DNA from: Polytrichum commune
Taxonomy: Eukaryota; Streptophyta; Polytrichopsida; Polytrichales; Polytrichaceae
Direction of reading: 5' to 3'
Length of the DNA stretch: 64,000 nucleotides
NCBI GenBank assembly: GCA_950295325.1
Contig: OX485806.1
Span: 41,600,001 to 41,664,000, forward strand
Part shown: piece after piece, positions 10,126 through 19,755 of the stretch
Layout: each line of letters opens with the position of its first letter
Position numbering within the stretch: position 1 is the stretch's first letter
The notes under the pieces: generated by a model
What the model saw: only the letters and a program-made list of their open reading frames with translations
Told to the model about the DNA's origin: nothing
Databases searched by the model: none
Program-made: the position numbers and the translations under genes

Positions 10126-10966
10126 AGGATAATGCTAGGTTCACGGGTAGATCATTTAGTGCATTTTAAAAACGACGTACGGCATAATATAGAGAGGATT
10201 AAAATCATTTGAAATAAAAATTATAAAGGAATTCCAAATAATGAAGGGGCCATTAAATGTAGACAATCCCATTATAAGTAAGTTAGATGGACATAAAATG
10301 TGGGCCATTATTTTTTTTGTAAAACTATTATAGGGGCTGAAGATAAGGATCCTAGAAGGTATGTTTAATATGGTAATGACTGCTATGATATTTGTGCTGG
10401 CATCTCCTATGTGTTTTCATCATAACAGTGTTTGCAATGATATTACTTTGCTATGATCTCCTATGTGTTTTCCTCATAACTCTGTTTGCAATGGTATTAT
10501 TGTCTGCACCTTTCTTTGTTTCCATGCTTTCCCTCAACACTCGTCAATTACGTTAGGAAGTAGATTAGCTTTTATTACTTAAAATGAATATAGAGTACAA
10601 AAAAATTGCAGTGATTTGGACAATATAAGTAATGGAAGGGTGCAAACAAATGGGCCATTTTTGAAATTTAAGTAATTATAGGGAGGCTTTAATTCAACCC
10701 TTGAAGGTAAATAGCCCCAAAACAAAAAAGCCCCAGCCGCACGTGGTGCACAAAAATGCCTTAGAGTGATCTACGCGTGGCTAGGATGCATTGGTGACAT
10801 TGTCGCATATGGGTTGGCAACGTTGGTTGTAACCTAATTATATAAATAAAACATAAGGGGAGAAACTAATCACTCTCTCCATTATATATAATCAATGTGT
10901 GTTGTATATTAGTTTTCTACGTTGGTTTCTCTACATTTTTCTTTCATTTCCAATATCTATGAGGCT
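10126..10966 (+). repeat. Copia 3' LTR, split by a hAT-type element
   Basis: 10126-10141 and 10780-10966 together match the 5' LTR at 5601-5793. The TATA is at about 10839 (TATATAAATAAA). The insertion at 10142-10779 falls in the CTAGGTTGCATTGG segment; LTR1 shows the empty version of the same site. Confidence 0.7.
10142..10779. mobile_element. Non-autonomous hAT-type element, family 2, copy 1
   Basis: Terminal inverted repeats CACGGGTAGATCA and, on the complement of the right end, CACGCGTAGATCACT. Flanking 8-mers are GCTAGGTT (10134-10141) and GCTAGGAT (10780-10787), 7 of 8 identical. About 200 bases at the left and 200 at the right are nearly identical to the element at 47606-48154, but the central ~200 bases differ. 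Copy 1's core holds a diverged direct repeat of 'ATCTCCTATGTGTTTTC' and 'CATAAC..TGTTTGCAATG'. No transposase is present. Confidence 0.85.
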
Positions 10967-11830
10967 AATGTGGTTATAGTTGGGTCTGTAATCTTTAAGA
11001 CGTTGATATGTTTGGAATTAGTGAATTAGGATTTTGATGTAGAAGTTTGTCATTATTTATCTTGAAGTTCTCTCACAAATGCACATTATCATCTGAATAA
11101 ACTAAAATTTATGTTCATCACTAAATACTCATAAGTTTTTTATATATATCTTCAATATATGATTTTTTCCAGAAACATATCATTCTAATAATATAATTAT
11201 TTGTTTAGAATTTATGGAGGATATTGAGAAACTACTTTAGAAAACACCTTATTGAGGACTTCAAAGACTTGCCACATAATGTTCTTAAATCCATTTTAAA
11301 AATAAACCTAAGGTACTTGAATAAACCTTAAAGTTTTAATTTCAACTAATATTTTGAAAATATAATTGTTTGTCTAGAAATTATGAACGTTTCCGTGGGA
11401 TAACTTTAATTTTAGTAAACTTGACTTTGTGACTTCACAATGGCTTGCCCGAGTTACCACCTTGTATATACATTATATCTTTAGATAGATCTTTATGTTC
11501 TCATTGTAGTCCAAATTTTTTTATCTTATTTTCAAACATCGACATATAGTTAAGATATATTTTTGAGGCAGCTCAAAATTATTATTATTTTCTTATTAAA
11601 ATATGAATTTATTTACAAAAGTCTAGAGAAATAATTACACAAGTGTATACACATATACATGCATATGAACAATTGTTGGAGTAAAATGGTCTCATGTTTT
11701 CTTTGTTTTGTTTTTTATTGTGTTTTTTCTTTTCATTGGTTCATACAAAAAATATTAGTTCATTTCCCTCTTGGACTAGCATTATAGCCTTATTCGAACC
11801 TAATTTTTTTTCATGCCTCTTCCATTACAT
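10967..11830. other. AT-rich stretch, nothing recognised
   Basis: Right flank of the copia element. I see no coding region, terminal repeats or RNA gene. Confidence 0.4.
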
Positions 11831-12230
11831 TTAAATTGACTACGAGCAATCTAATGCTCTACCTTCTACACTCCCATTTTGCGAGTAGTCAAAGGCTTCT
11901 AAACCCATTCCTTTTGTTAATGCTTGATGCTTATTTTTTGCAAAGTGGTTTGGTTAGCACGTTCGCTATCATATCCTCCATTGGACAATATTTCAAAGAT
12001 ATATCTTGGTATTCTAGTCTCTTTCCAATGAAGTAATATTATACGCCGATATGTTTGGTGTGAGAATAGTGTGTTTGATTTTTTGCAAGTGCTATGCATC
12101 CTTGAATATTGCACATGATGGATATGGGTCTTTCTTGCACTTATTCCGTATAAGCCACAAACCCCCACCTTAATGCATCGTAGTCCAGGTGGAGGCTTGC
12201 AACCGACATGTGTTAGATTAAGCACATTTT
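11830..12230 (-). pseudogene. Copia RNase H remnant
   Basis: The minus strand reads 'PISIMCNIQGCIALAKN', then 'YSHTKHIGV', a stop, 'YYFIGKRLEYQDISLKYCP' and 'EDMIANVLTKPL'. These are the C-terminal RNase H motifs of Ty1/copia polyproteins (CDNQ.CIALAKNP, SRTKHIDV.HHFIRE, DMIADVLTKPL). The second catalytic Asp (CDNQ) is Asn here and a stop follows TKHIGV. Only the last ~90 codons are present. Confidence 0.8.
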
Positions 12231-13383
12231 CTCAACCCATTCTTGTGATGCACATTTGATCAGTGTTAATGTGCATATGCTCCTTATCATGAAAATGGCC
12301 TAACAATAGCATTCAACAAATGTTGTAGTACAGACTAATCCCTACCCCACAATCCAACCACTAGCTATGCCTAACCCTTATGCTAACTAAGTCACATGCC
12401 TCCTCAGGTTGTCCAAGCACGACCCATTCACCCCCTTCCCCTTCTCGGCACCACAACCCAACACCTAACAACTCAGCCCCCCGGGGCCTAGTACCAAGGG
12501 GTTTTCTTTATGCAACCCATCCTCCTCTCACAACAGCCACAACGGCAACTGCAGCATGCCACACCACTACCCCTGGTGCTCCAACGCACTCCTCAACCAG
12601 ACTTCAGTGCTCAGCCTTCCGCCTATAAGCCTAAAAAATGTTCTTCTCCTCCTTCGGCAGGCACCAGTCCCTGCATTGATTTTCTAGCTCTTGCCACAAT
12701 TCCCACCTCATTTCGCCAGCATTCCAACTCCGAATCTCGACATTCTCTCCCACCAGCAACCCCGTAGTCAATCCAGATTCAAAATTCAATCAGTGAAGAC
12801 AAGACCAAACCAACAATTGCCCAATGCTGAGGCCCAATGTGAATCGCATTTCGACCTGCCAGCGATTGCTCATCCCTGGTCCAACAATCCATCCAGCTCC
12901 TCACCTCCCCTAGCGTTCCAGGTTCGTCATGATCCACAAACCGCGGCGGCAGCTTCCCTTCACTCACAATTCCTCTCTGCCCTGCGGCATCGGTTCTCCA
13001 TTCCCAATCCCTTGCTAATGTCGAAGGCCAGCAAAAAACAGAGTTTGGCCGTGCTTTCCCTTACCCATTAGCCGCGCATGAGAGCAAGAAGCTGTCTATT
13101 TTGGCAGCGGCTCCGCTCTTAGTCGACCCTCCCCCTAGTTGATTCATAGAGAGAGAGAGTTTTGGGCGAGAGCCCTTCGCGTCTGCACCCCTTCTCCTTG
13201 GCCGGAAATCCAGTAGGATAACGGTCTAGCCCCCGACGTGCCTTGCTTTGATCCTTAAATGAACACCTACTCACATTGAACGGCCATTTGCCGTCTCTTT
13301 CCCCCCTTTTCTAACGATTTCACCTTAAATGGCTATGGCCTAAGCTCAATCCATTGGACCCCATGCACTTCCACACACCTAAT
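12231..13383. other. GC-richer, Pro/Ser/His-coding-like region, unassigned
   Basis: From about 12380 to 13200 the composition is clearly less AT-rich than its surroundings, with overlapping short open frames in two or three registers (12380-12628, 12510-12767, 12691-13071) rich in Pro, Ser, Thr and His. No family is recognisable and no single frame dominates. It could be an old GC-rich LTR or UTR, or a dead gene. A GAGAGAGAG run is at about 13149. It ends at the target duplication of the solo LTR. Confidence 0.35.
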
Positions 13384-13559
13384 TGTGAACCCTTTGAATG
13401 GTCCACCACTCTGCGGGATCACTTTTAATTAGAATGTTAGCATTAAAAGTTAGAATTGATAGGGAATTTAGGAAAAATTAGTTCATTTAGCATTTAGCCT
13501 AGAAGAAGGAAGGTCAAAATGAAACTAAGTAGTGCTAGAAGATAGCAAAATAGAAAAAA

Positions 13560-13680
13560 TATGCTAGCTAGTAAAAGCAACTAGCTAAGCAAATATTAGT
13601 AGATGCTAGCTATTAAGCAAATGTTAGTAGATGCTAGCTATTAAGCAAATGTTAGTAAATGCTAGCTAAGCAAGTGTTAG
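13560..13680 (+). repeat. 28-bp tandem repeat within the solo LTR
   Basis: Units of the type 'TAGCTATTAAGCAAATGTTA' plus 'GTAGATGC' occur one more time here than in the LTRs at 36979 and 44387. This accounts for 28 bases of the length difference. Confidence 0.8.
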
Positions 13681-14026
13681 TTTATTAGTTAGTGGGAGGC
13701 ACACAAGACTATTGGAGGTGTTTTACGTAAGAAGACAAAATCGGCTTGAAGACTTTTGAAGAAAATTAGAAAGAGAGCAAGGGGGCTACTTGCCCACTTG
13801 CCCCCTTGCCAACTCGATGGCGGAAAAATTAGAAATATTTCTAAAGGTTTTTTGTCGGAGCCACCTCGGCGAGAGGGTGGCAACCTCAACCGGGAAAGCC
13901 CCCGAGCCAAAATTTCGGGAAAGAGTTTGAAAAATGGATCCGGTGGAGGAGGGGTCCAACCCTTTTGTGAGAGGGTTTAAAAACCCCTCCTTCCACCTTG
14001 TAGGTCTCTCTCTTTCTCTAGTTTTT

Positions 14027-14245
14027 GGGTGAAGCCCTGCTTCAATGTAGTTAGGAAAAAATCCTTTAACATGTATTCTCAATGGCTTAAGACAAGGGCT
14101 TGACAAACTCCTCTACTCTCTCTTCCTCTAATGCTTGGGCGAAGCCCTGCTTCAATGTAGTTATGAAAAAATCCTTAAGCATGCATTCTCAATGGCCTAA
14201 AAGAAAGGCTTGAGAACCTCCTCTACTCTCTCTCCTAGTTAGAAT
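14027..14245 (+). repeat. ~110-bp tandem duplication within the solo LTR
   Basis: 'GGGTGAAGCCCTGCTTCAATG' recurs as 'GGGCGAAGCCCTGCTTCAATG' 110 bases later, followed in both by 'TAGTTA.GAAAAAATCCTT', 'CATG.ATTCTCAATGGC' and 'CCTCTACTCTCTC'. The young LTRs have a single copy. Confidence 0.85.
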
Positions 14246-16491
14246 GTGTGTTTATTAACATACCAACAAAATTATTCCTTCTTTTGTAGAGGTAGGTTGG
14301 ATGGTAGAGTTTTTAGTGGAGGCATTGTAGACCTCATCTGCCAATGCCCTGAAAGCTTAGTTCAGAAGCTAGAACAAGATACTTATCATTTTTTTCTTAG
14401 AGAGATTTCATATAGCTATCCATAGCCGTTTCCCATTTGTGATTTGGTTAAGATGACAATTAGTTATGGATTTCCAAAGATGGAGTAGAAAAACTGGGTG
14501 GTCTTGTGGGTAGCGGCTGCTGGATCAGACCTGCGAGCCCAATAGGAATTTTAATTCCAAGAAATTATATTTTTCCCAAGTAGAACTTTTGTGTAGCTTT
14601 CCAAAATGGCTTAGAACATTTGATTTGAGCATGATTTGAATTAGATATGAATTGTGGAAGATGAGACACATAGTTTGAGAACTTTTGGTTGACTGCTGCA
14701 TTACAAAGGATCTGCTAGGTTCACTTCGGCTTACCTTTCTAATCACATATTTTTATTAAATACATATTTTTAATATCTCTCCAGGGTCATATAGAACGTT
14801 TGATTTGAATAAGATTTGAATCATATATGAATTGTTGAAGGCGAGATACATAGTTTAAGCCTTCTTGATTGACTGCTGTGTTACAAGGAGTCTGCTGAAT
14901 TTCTATTAGCTTAACCTGCTGATGTCATAATTTTCCTAGTTAGAACTTGTTCATAGCTTTCCAATGGTATAAGGAAAGCCTAGATCCAACTAGTAAGGAA
15001 TGTGCTATGAATTTTTGAAGTTAGAAGGTAGATAGGTGGGTTGGAAGGGTCGGTTGAATCGACCTCACACTTCCAACCCTCATAACTTTTGCAATTCTTA
15101 TCCGATTAAAGTGATTTTTAGATCATTGGAAAGATAATTAGGTGCACTAAGTATAAATATTATGCTTAGGATTAAATTACAGTGCAGAATAAATACTTTA
15201 TATTTTAATTGTCAACTAAGGTACGTTTACTACCAAACTAGTTACAAAGAAGGAGGCAAGGTCGACGTTCAGGAAGTGGAGCAAGGAAGGAGGTAGCGGC
15301 TCGGCCTCCATCGAGCCCAAATCAACCGAGGAGAATTGAGGTAAATTTACTAATGCTAGCCTTCCATTTAGGGTTGGAGGGAGCGCGGCTAAGGTACGCA
15401 TCTCTAAACCCACTCACCTATCTCGTAAGGTCAAGTGGCTTGACCATTTGACCGCCAAGGGAATACCCAACTCCATTGTTTTTGGGGCCCTTGGTATGTT
15501 TTGTGGTAGTAGCTTCATTTATTAGCAAGCTTCGTGTGTGGTAAGTCGGATTAATCACCGACACGACCACTCTGAATGTTGTTGGTGGAAATGTGGGGTT
15601 AATGACCCGCGAATCCACTATTATGTTGTTGGCCCCATAGATTGGGAGTAATGGCCCCAATTTATGAAGATTGCGCAACAGGTTGAACCTACAGGTCGCC
15701 CGTCACCCTGGTCCCATTGAGTTGCATTTCGTGGTCTATCCAGTGTAAACACATTTAACAATCAAAACATACAAAATAAATCGTGAACCCTTGTTGGCAA
15801 GAGACCCGAATCGGAAACTTAACTCGGTAGAGTGATACCACCCTTCGAACCATTGATGTTCGAATGGGTTTGAGATGTCACTCAACCTTCAAAGGACCTG
15901 CACGAGGTCTTAGAAGGTTCCGAGGTAAGGGGTGCACCAACCAGGTAAGGGGTGATGCCTAATATGTTAATGTAGTGAGTTAGGACGTGCAAACGAAAGT
16001 AAGTAATAAGAAGGAATTTGTGTGAAGGGTGGGACTTAGGCCAAGTTCCCCCGCTTAGAAAATTAAATAGAACTAAGTAAAGAAATATGAAGAATTAAAT
16101 GGTCCATCAAATTGTCGTTATTCTGTTCATTGAGCTAGGGTGGTATGAGTTACACCCGGTTGGTGTGTATCATAACCATCATAATTCACAAATTAGGATT
16201 GCCTTGGTTTCAAGGCTGGTGCGTCTGCGCGTAGAATAGGTTGTAGGTTAAGGTTAGAACTAGATATGAAATTGGTTAGTGGAGTTTAGAGCCACACTAG
16301 TAAAAAACTAAGGCCCAACCTCCGGAGGTACTACGACGCATATTTCATCTCCCTTAAAAATCTAACTACTCACGTTATACACCTATCATCCGGGTTCGGC
16401 TTGGGCGCCTGCAAGTACAGGCCACCTTCACCGAAGGGCTTGTGTGATACTTTTAGGCTCCCTCGAAAGGGGGTGGCCCAAAAGTACCACA

Positions 16492-16900
16492 CTAATGAAC
16501 TAATTCACTCTTTTTAATTTTTACTTTTTAAGTCACTCCAATCACATGTTTAAAAAGACCATACTAACTTAACAAAAACAATGTCTAAGTTCTAATGCCT
16601 TCCGCTTGTTATTGTTTTAACACGTCAACAACCACAAGCGTCAAGGTCTTTCGTAAGTTTTAATGTTAGGAACATATGTGGGCGCGATATTGTGCTCACA
16701 TTCCACATCTACCAAAAGTTGTTTAGGCCAAACTGTTTTTTCATGCAATGGCTAGTGACCATGTACTATGCCCTCTGTCGTAGACAATGCAATGGTTGGT
16801 TTTTTTTCATTTCAACGAAATGACTCCAACGCTGACAAAAAAACATACACCATGGTGGATCACTAGTCGTTTGCATTTCCCGCCTAGTCTGCATCTTAAA
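16492..16900. other. Flank between solo LTR and copia remnant
   Basis: AT-rich. 16670-16705 ('ATATGTGGGCGCGATATTGTG') weakly resembles 255-285 ('ATATGGGCACAATCTTGGGTC'), so it may be another diverged retroelement end. No coding region seen. Confidence 0.35.
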
Positions 16901-18310
16901 TTCTTTTCAAAGCAATTTATTTTTTTGCAAAGCATAATTTGAAGTCCAAAGCATCTTTCAAATACTTCATAATGTGTTTTATGGCCATCCAATACGGTGG
17001 ACTGACCTTTGATGTGAAATGGCTCACCGTATTCACGACAAATGCAATATCAGGCCCCATGGCCACCATTGCATACATGAGAGATCCCACCTTGGCCTTG
17101 TATGGAATACATAACATTTCTCTTTGTACATTCTCAAATGTCTCATCCAAAATTTTTAACAAGTTTGAATTCGCTTCAAACGGAGTTTCGACCGGTTTAC
17201 ATTATTCCATGTTGAAGTGCTTGAGGACCTCCTTGATATAGCTTCTTTAGTTCATGGTGGTAGTTTGGGTTTTTATATTCTTTTCAAATTCTATTTCTAG
17301 GCAATAATGCGATTATCTGAGATTGCTCATTTTGAGTTCTTTCTCGAGCTCTGATTTGAGCCACTTCAATTGGATTACATTGCTTGCCTATACGATCAAC
17401 TCATCCACGTAGAGGATTGTCACCAACAAATATTCACCCGTTTGTTTGATGTTCAATGAATGATTCGCTTGGTTCCTACAAACTCGATGATGAAAAATGA
17501 ATCGATACGGTGGTACCATGCCTTCGGCCATTGCTTGAGCCCGTACAATATTTTTTGAAGTTTGCACACAAGGTCTACCTTCCCCTCTTGTATGAACCTC
17601 CCTTTGATCCATGTAGATCTCTACATTCACTACTTCATTAAAAAACTTTGCCCTTACGTTCATTTGGTGGATCTTCCAATTCAAGGCCAATCCTATTGCA
17701 AAAATGCATCTAATGGTGATAAATTTGGCCATGAGGGCAATTTTTTTGTTGAAATCCACTATAGCCACTTGAAAATATATTTTTTCTACCAACTACAACT
17801 TATACCTAGCAATTTTATCCAATGCATCCCTCTTGGTGCGAAACAACCATTTGTATCATACACACTTTTGATCCTTTGGAAGGTTGGTCAATTTCCACGT
17901 ATCATTGGCCATGAGCAAGTTATTGTCTTTTTACATTATGGCCTCCCACTTGTTTGCATCTTCATATTTCAACGCATTGTACAAATTCAAAGGATCATCC
18001 AAAAATACCACATTGGCTTGTTCTTCGTCATGTAGAATGTGATTTTTCCACCATTATTTAGGCGGGTGCCGCTCTTTGTTAGGAAATCTTTCATTTTTTG
18101 ATTCTTAACGTGCCATCATTTTCCATGCGTATTGTGATAGCTTCTTCATTTGCAACCAAATAATCTCCCACTTGTTCATTGCACTCCTCACCATCATCAG
18201 ACAAAGATAAATTGGAATATTCGTCCACAACAACCATTGTAGGGCCTTCATTTCTCTCACTTGGATGCATTTCCAAAGATTTTTCAATAATCATGCTATC
18301 CTTCATGAGA
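16900..18310 (-). pseudogene. Copia reverse transcriptase remnant
   Basis: Frame 17388-17792 (minus) reads 'AKFITIRCIFAIGLALNWKI', 'HQMNVRAKFFNEVVNVEIYM', 'SLNIKQTGEYLLVTILYVDELIV': the copia RT palm with Q-MDVK-AFLNG-like and YVDD boxes. The second Asp of YVDD is Glu (YVDE) and MDVK is MNVR, so the active site is lost. Frame 16917-17162 carries 'PYKAKVGSLMYAMVAMGPDIAF', 'YWMAIKHIMKYLKDALDFKL', the C-terminal RT segment. 18091-18306 is an acidic linker upstream of RT. No RNase H follows to the left. Confidence 0.85.
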
Positions 18311-18345
18311 TATATATATATATAGTTAGTTTACATATAGTTTAC

Positions 18346-18381
<36 letters not shown>

Positions 18382-18382
18382 C
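18308..18382. repeat. TA and TAGT microsatellites
   Basis: (TA)n near 18311-18323, then (TTAG)n over roughly 18350-18382. Confidence 0.85.
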
Positions 18383-18450
18383 CTATAGGCCTTACTTCCC
18401 CCACAATAATCCAAAAACCCAGTATTTGTGCCCTTTGCATCGAGCTTACA

Positions 18451-19015
18451 TGTCGCAACTTTTGTTAGGTCCCTTTAACTTATCTTCACTTGTTTTGCAA
18501 CTTTAGCAAGTGTCATGAGCACTAACCCTGCACATTCCACACATGCGCATGGTTAACTTTGCATATACACCTCTAAACTAATAACATGGTTACCAAGCCC
18601 TCTTACACATGCAATCAAAATCCCTTTGGTAGGTAGCCAATGGTTAGGTGCAAACTTCCATACATGTCCATTCAATCTAGAGTTGACCATTGTGTTGTTC
18701 GAGCAACAATACAGCAACCCGAAGCATACTTGATAACTTTGCCCCACGTTGGGTCAACGCCCATAGAGGCGGTGATGTTTTGCAACGAATAGGTTTGGTC
18801 GACAAAGCCGCCTTCCCATATAAGCGTCTAGGACTTAGGGTTGGGTCCCTACCCACCATCAAGTAACAATCTGTGTTTCTCCTAAGAGTTGGGGCCAGGT
18901 ATATGTTAATTCTTAGCCACTGGGACTAGAACCCCCTTAGCAACTTCAAATCTCCATAATTTTGTTGTTTGATCTCCAATTTTATTAAGCAACCAATTCA
19001 TCGACATATATTCTT
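18451..19015 (+). mobile_element. 972-bp-family LTR fragment, copy F
   Basis: Begins TGTCGCAACTTTTGTTAGGTCCC and follows copies A-C in order: 'GCACTAACC', 'GCATGGTTA', 'GAGCAACAATACAGCAACCCG', 'CCCATATAAGCGTCTAGGAC', 'AAGAGTTGGGGCCA'. It is much more diverged than A-C and similarity fades near 19015, so the 3' half is missing. The oldest copy in the window. Confidence 0.75.
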
Positions 19016-19755
19016 CACATGCCCAATTTAGAAGTATCCTTTACCTAAAAGGAACTTCTCATCAGGAGTTGGTCCCCTATGATTTTTTGTTGGTTCTTTC
19101 ACATATAATATCAATAGTTTCTTCTGCCTCTGGTGCATGCTCGGCAGTAATGTTTGAATTTGAATGAAGAGCAACTTATTTAGGTCTAATAAAATTAAGG
19201 GCCACTTTCATTTTAGCACCTCTGGGCATGCCAAAACGAGTTTGACCCCCAATGAACCGAACCTCCACTACTTCCAAGCATGCACAGAAAACGAACCAAA
19301 CATGGAAGATGTTGCATGCAAAACCACCTCCCCATCAAAAGTCATGTTAAGTTGGAGTTTGACTCTAATATAGATCAGGGTTCACTCCAATTTCAACCTT
19401 CCCATGCATCTGTTGCATTCAAACGAATGCTTTCAGATTGAGAGAAAGGGTCAAGAGCCAGGTGGAAAATCAAGAAAGCAGAAAGTATATTGCAGCACAT
19501 CACCAGATGCTGACAAAGAATGGTGTCATGCTTTACTCACTATAGCATGCAAGAGTACCCGCATTGTATAATTAGTGTACAATTTGGAGTGGTGACCTAC
19601 CCTCACTCCAGACGCTCAGGGGTGGATCACTAATCAAGCATCTAAGGAAGGCCTTGCTCTACATTCTCACATTTGATATCCTAGTCAGGATTGTGAGTGT
19701 CTCAATGGCTCCCTTAATCAATATCATGTACAAATAATGAAGGAAGCATACTATG
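19016..19755. other. 3' flank of the GIL1/IRKI-like gene
   Basis: No coding region supported. The portion next to 19756 should hold the 3' UTR and poly(A) signal of the minus-strand gene, but I cannot place them with confidence. Confidence 0.4.

Larger units (their letters stand above)
5601..10966 (+). mobile_element. Degenerate Ty1/copia element with three nested insertions
   Basis: Short LTRs at both ends enclose, in order, a leader of ~110-base repeats, a gag fragment, a zinc knuckle, a protease fragment and RT/RNase H fragments, all on the plus strand. Integrase and most of RT are missing. Later insertions are a G-rich hAT-type element (6749-7593), a solo LTR (8024-8998) and another hAT-type element (10142-10779); each has a target duplication and each empty site matches copia sequence. 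The leader and gag closely resemble the minus-strand copia at 33.5-36.85 kb, so the two belong to one lineage. Confidence 0.75.
13384..16491 (+). mobile_element. Solo LTR (3108 bp) of the 36979-47225 family
   Basis: Starts TGTGAACCC and ends AAAGTACCACA, flanked by a perfect 5-bp duplication CTAAT (13379-13383 and 16492-16496). It aligns along its whole length with the LTRs at 36979-39817 and 44387-47225. It is 269 bases longer: one more 28-bp repeat unit near 13600, a ~110-bp tandem duplication (units starting at 14027 and 14137), and about 150 bases after 15809 absent from the young LTRs. A candidate TATA is the TTTAAAAA near 13977. Short open frames in it are also present in the other LTRs but have no protein features. 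Confidence 0.95.

Noticed and set aside
12380-13071. Possible Pro/Ser-rich host protein
   Set aside because: Three overlapping short frames, no single continuous one, no recognisable motif.
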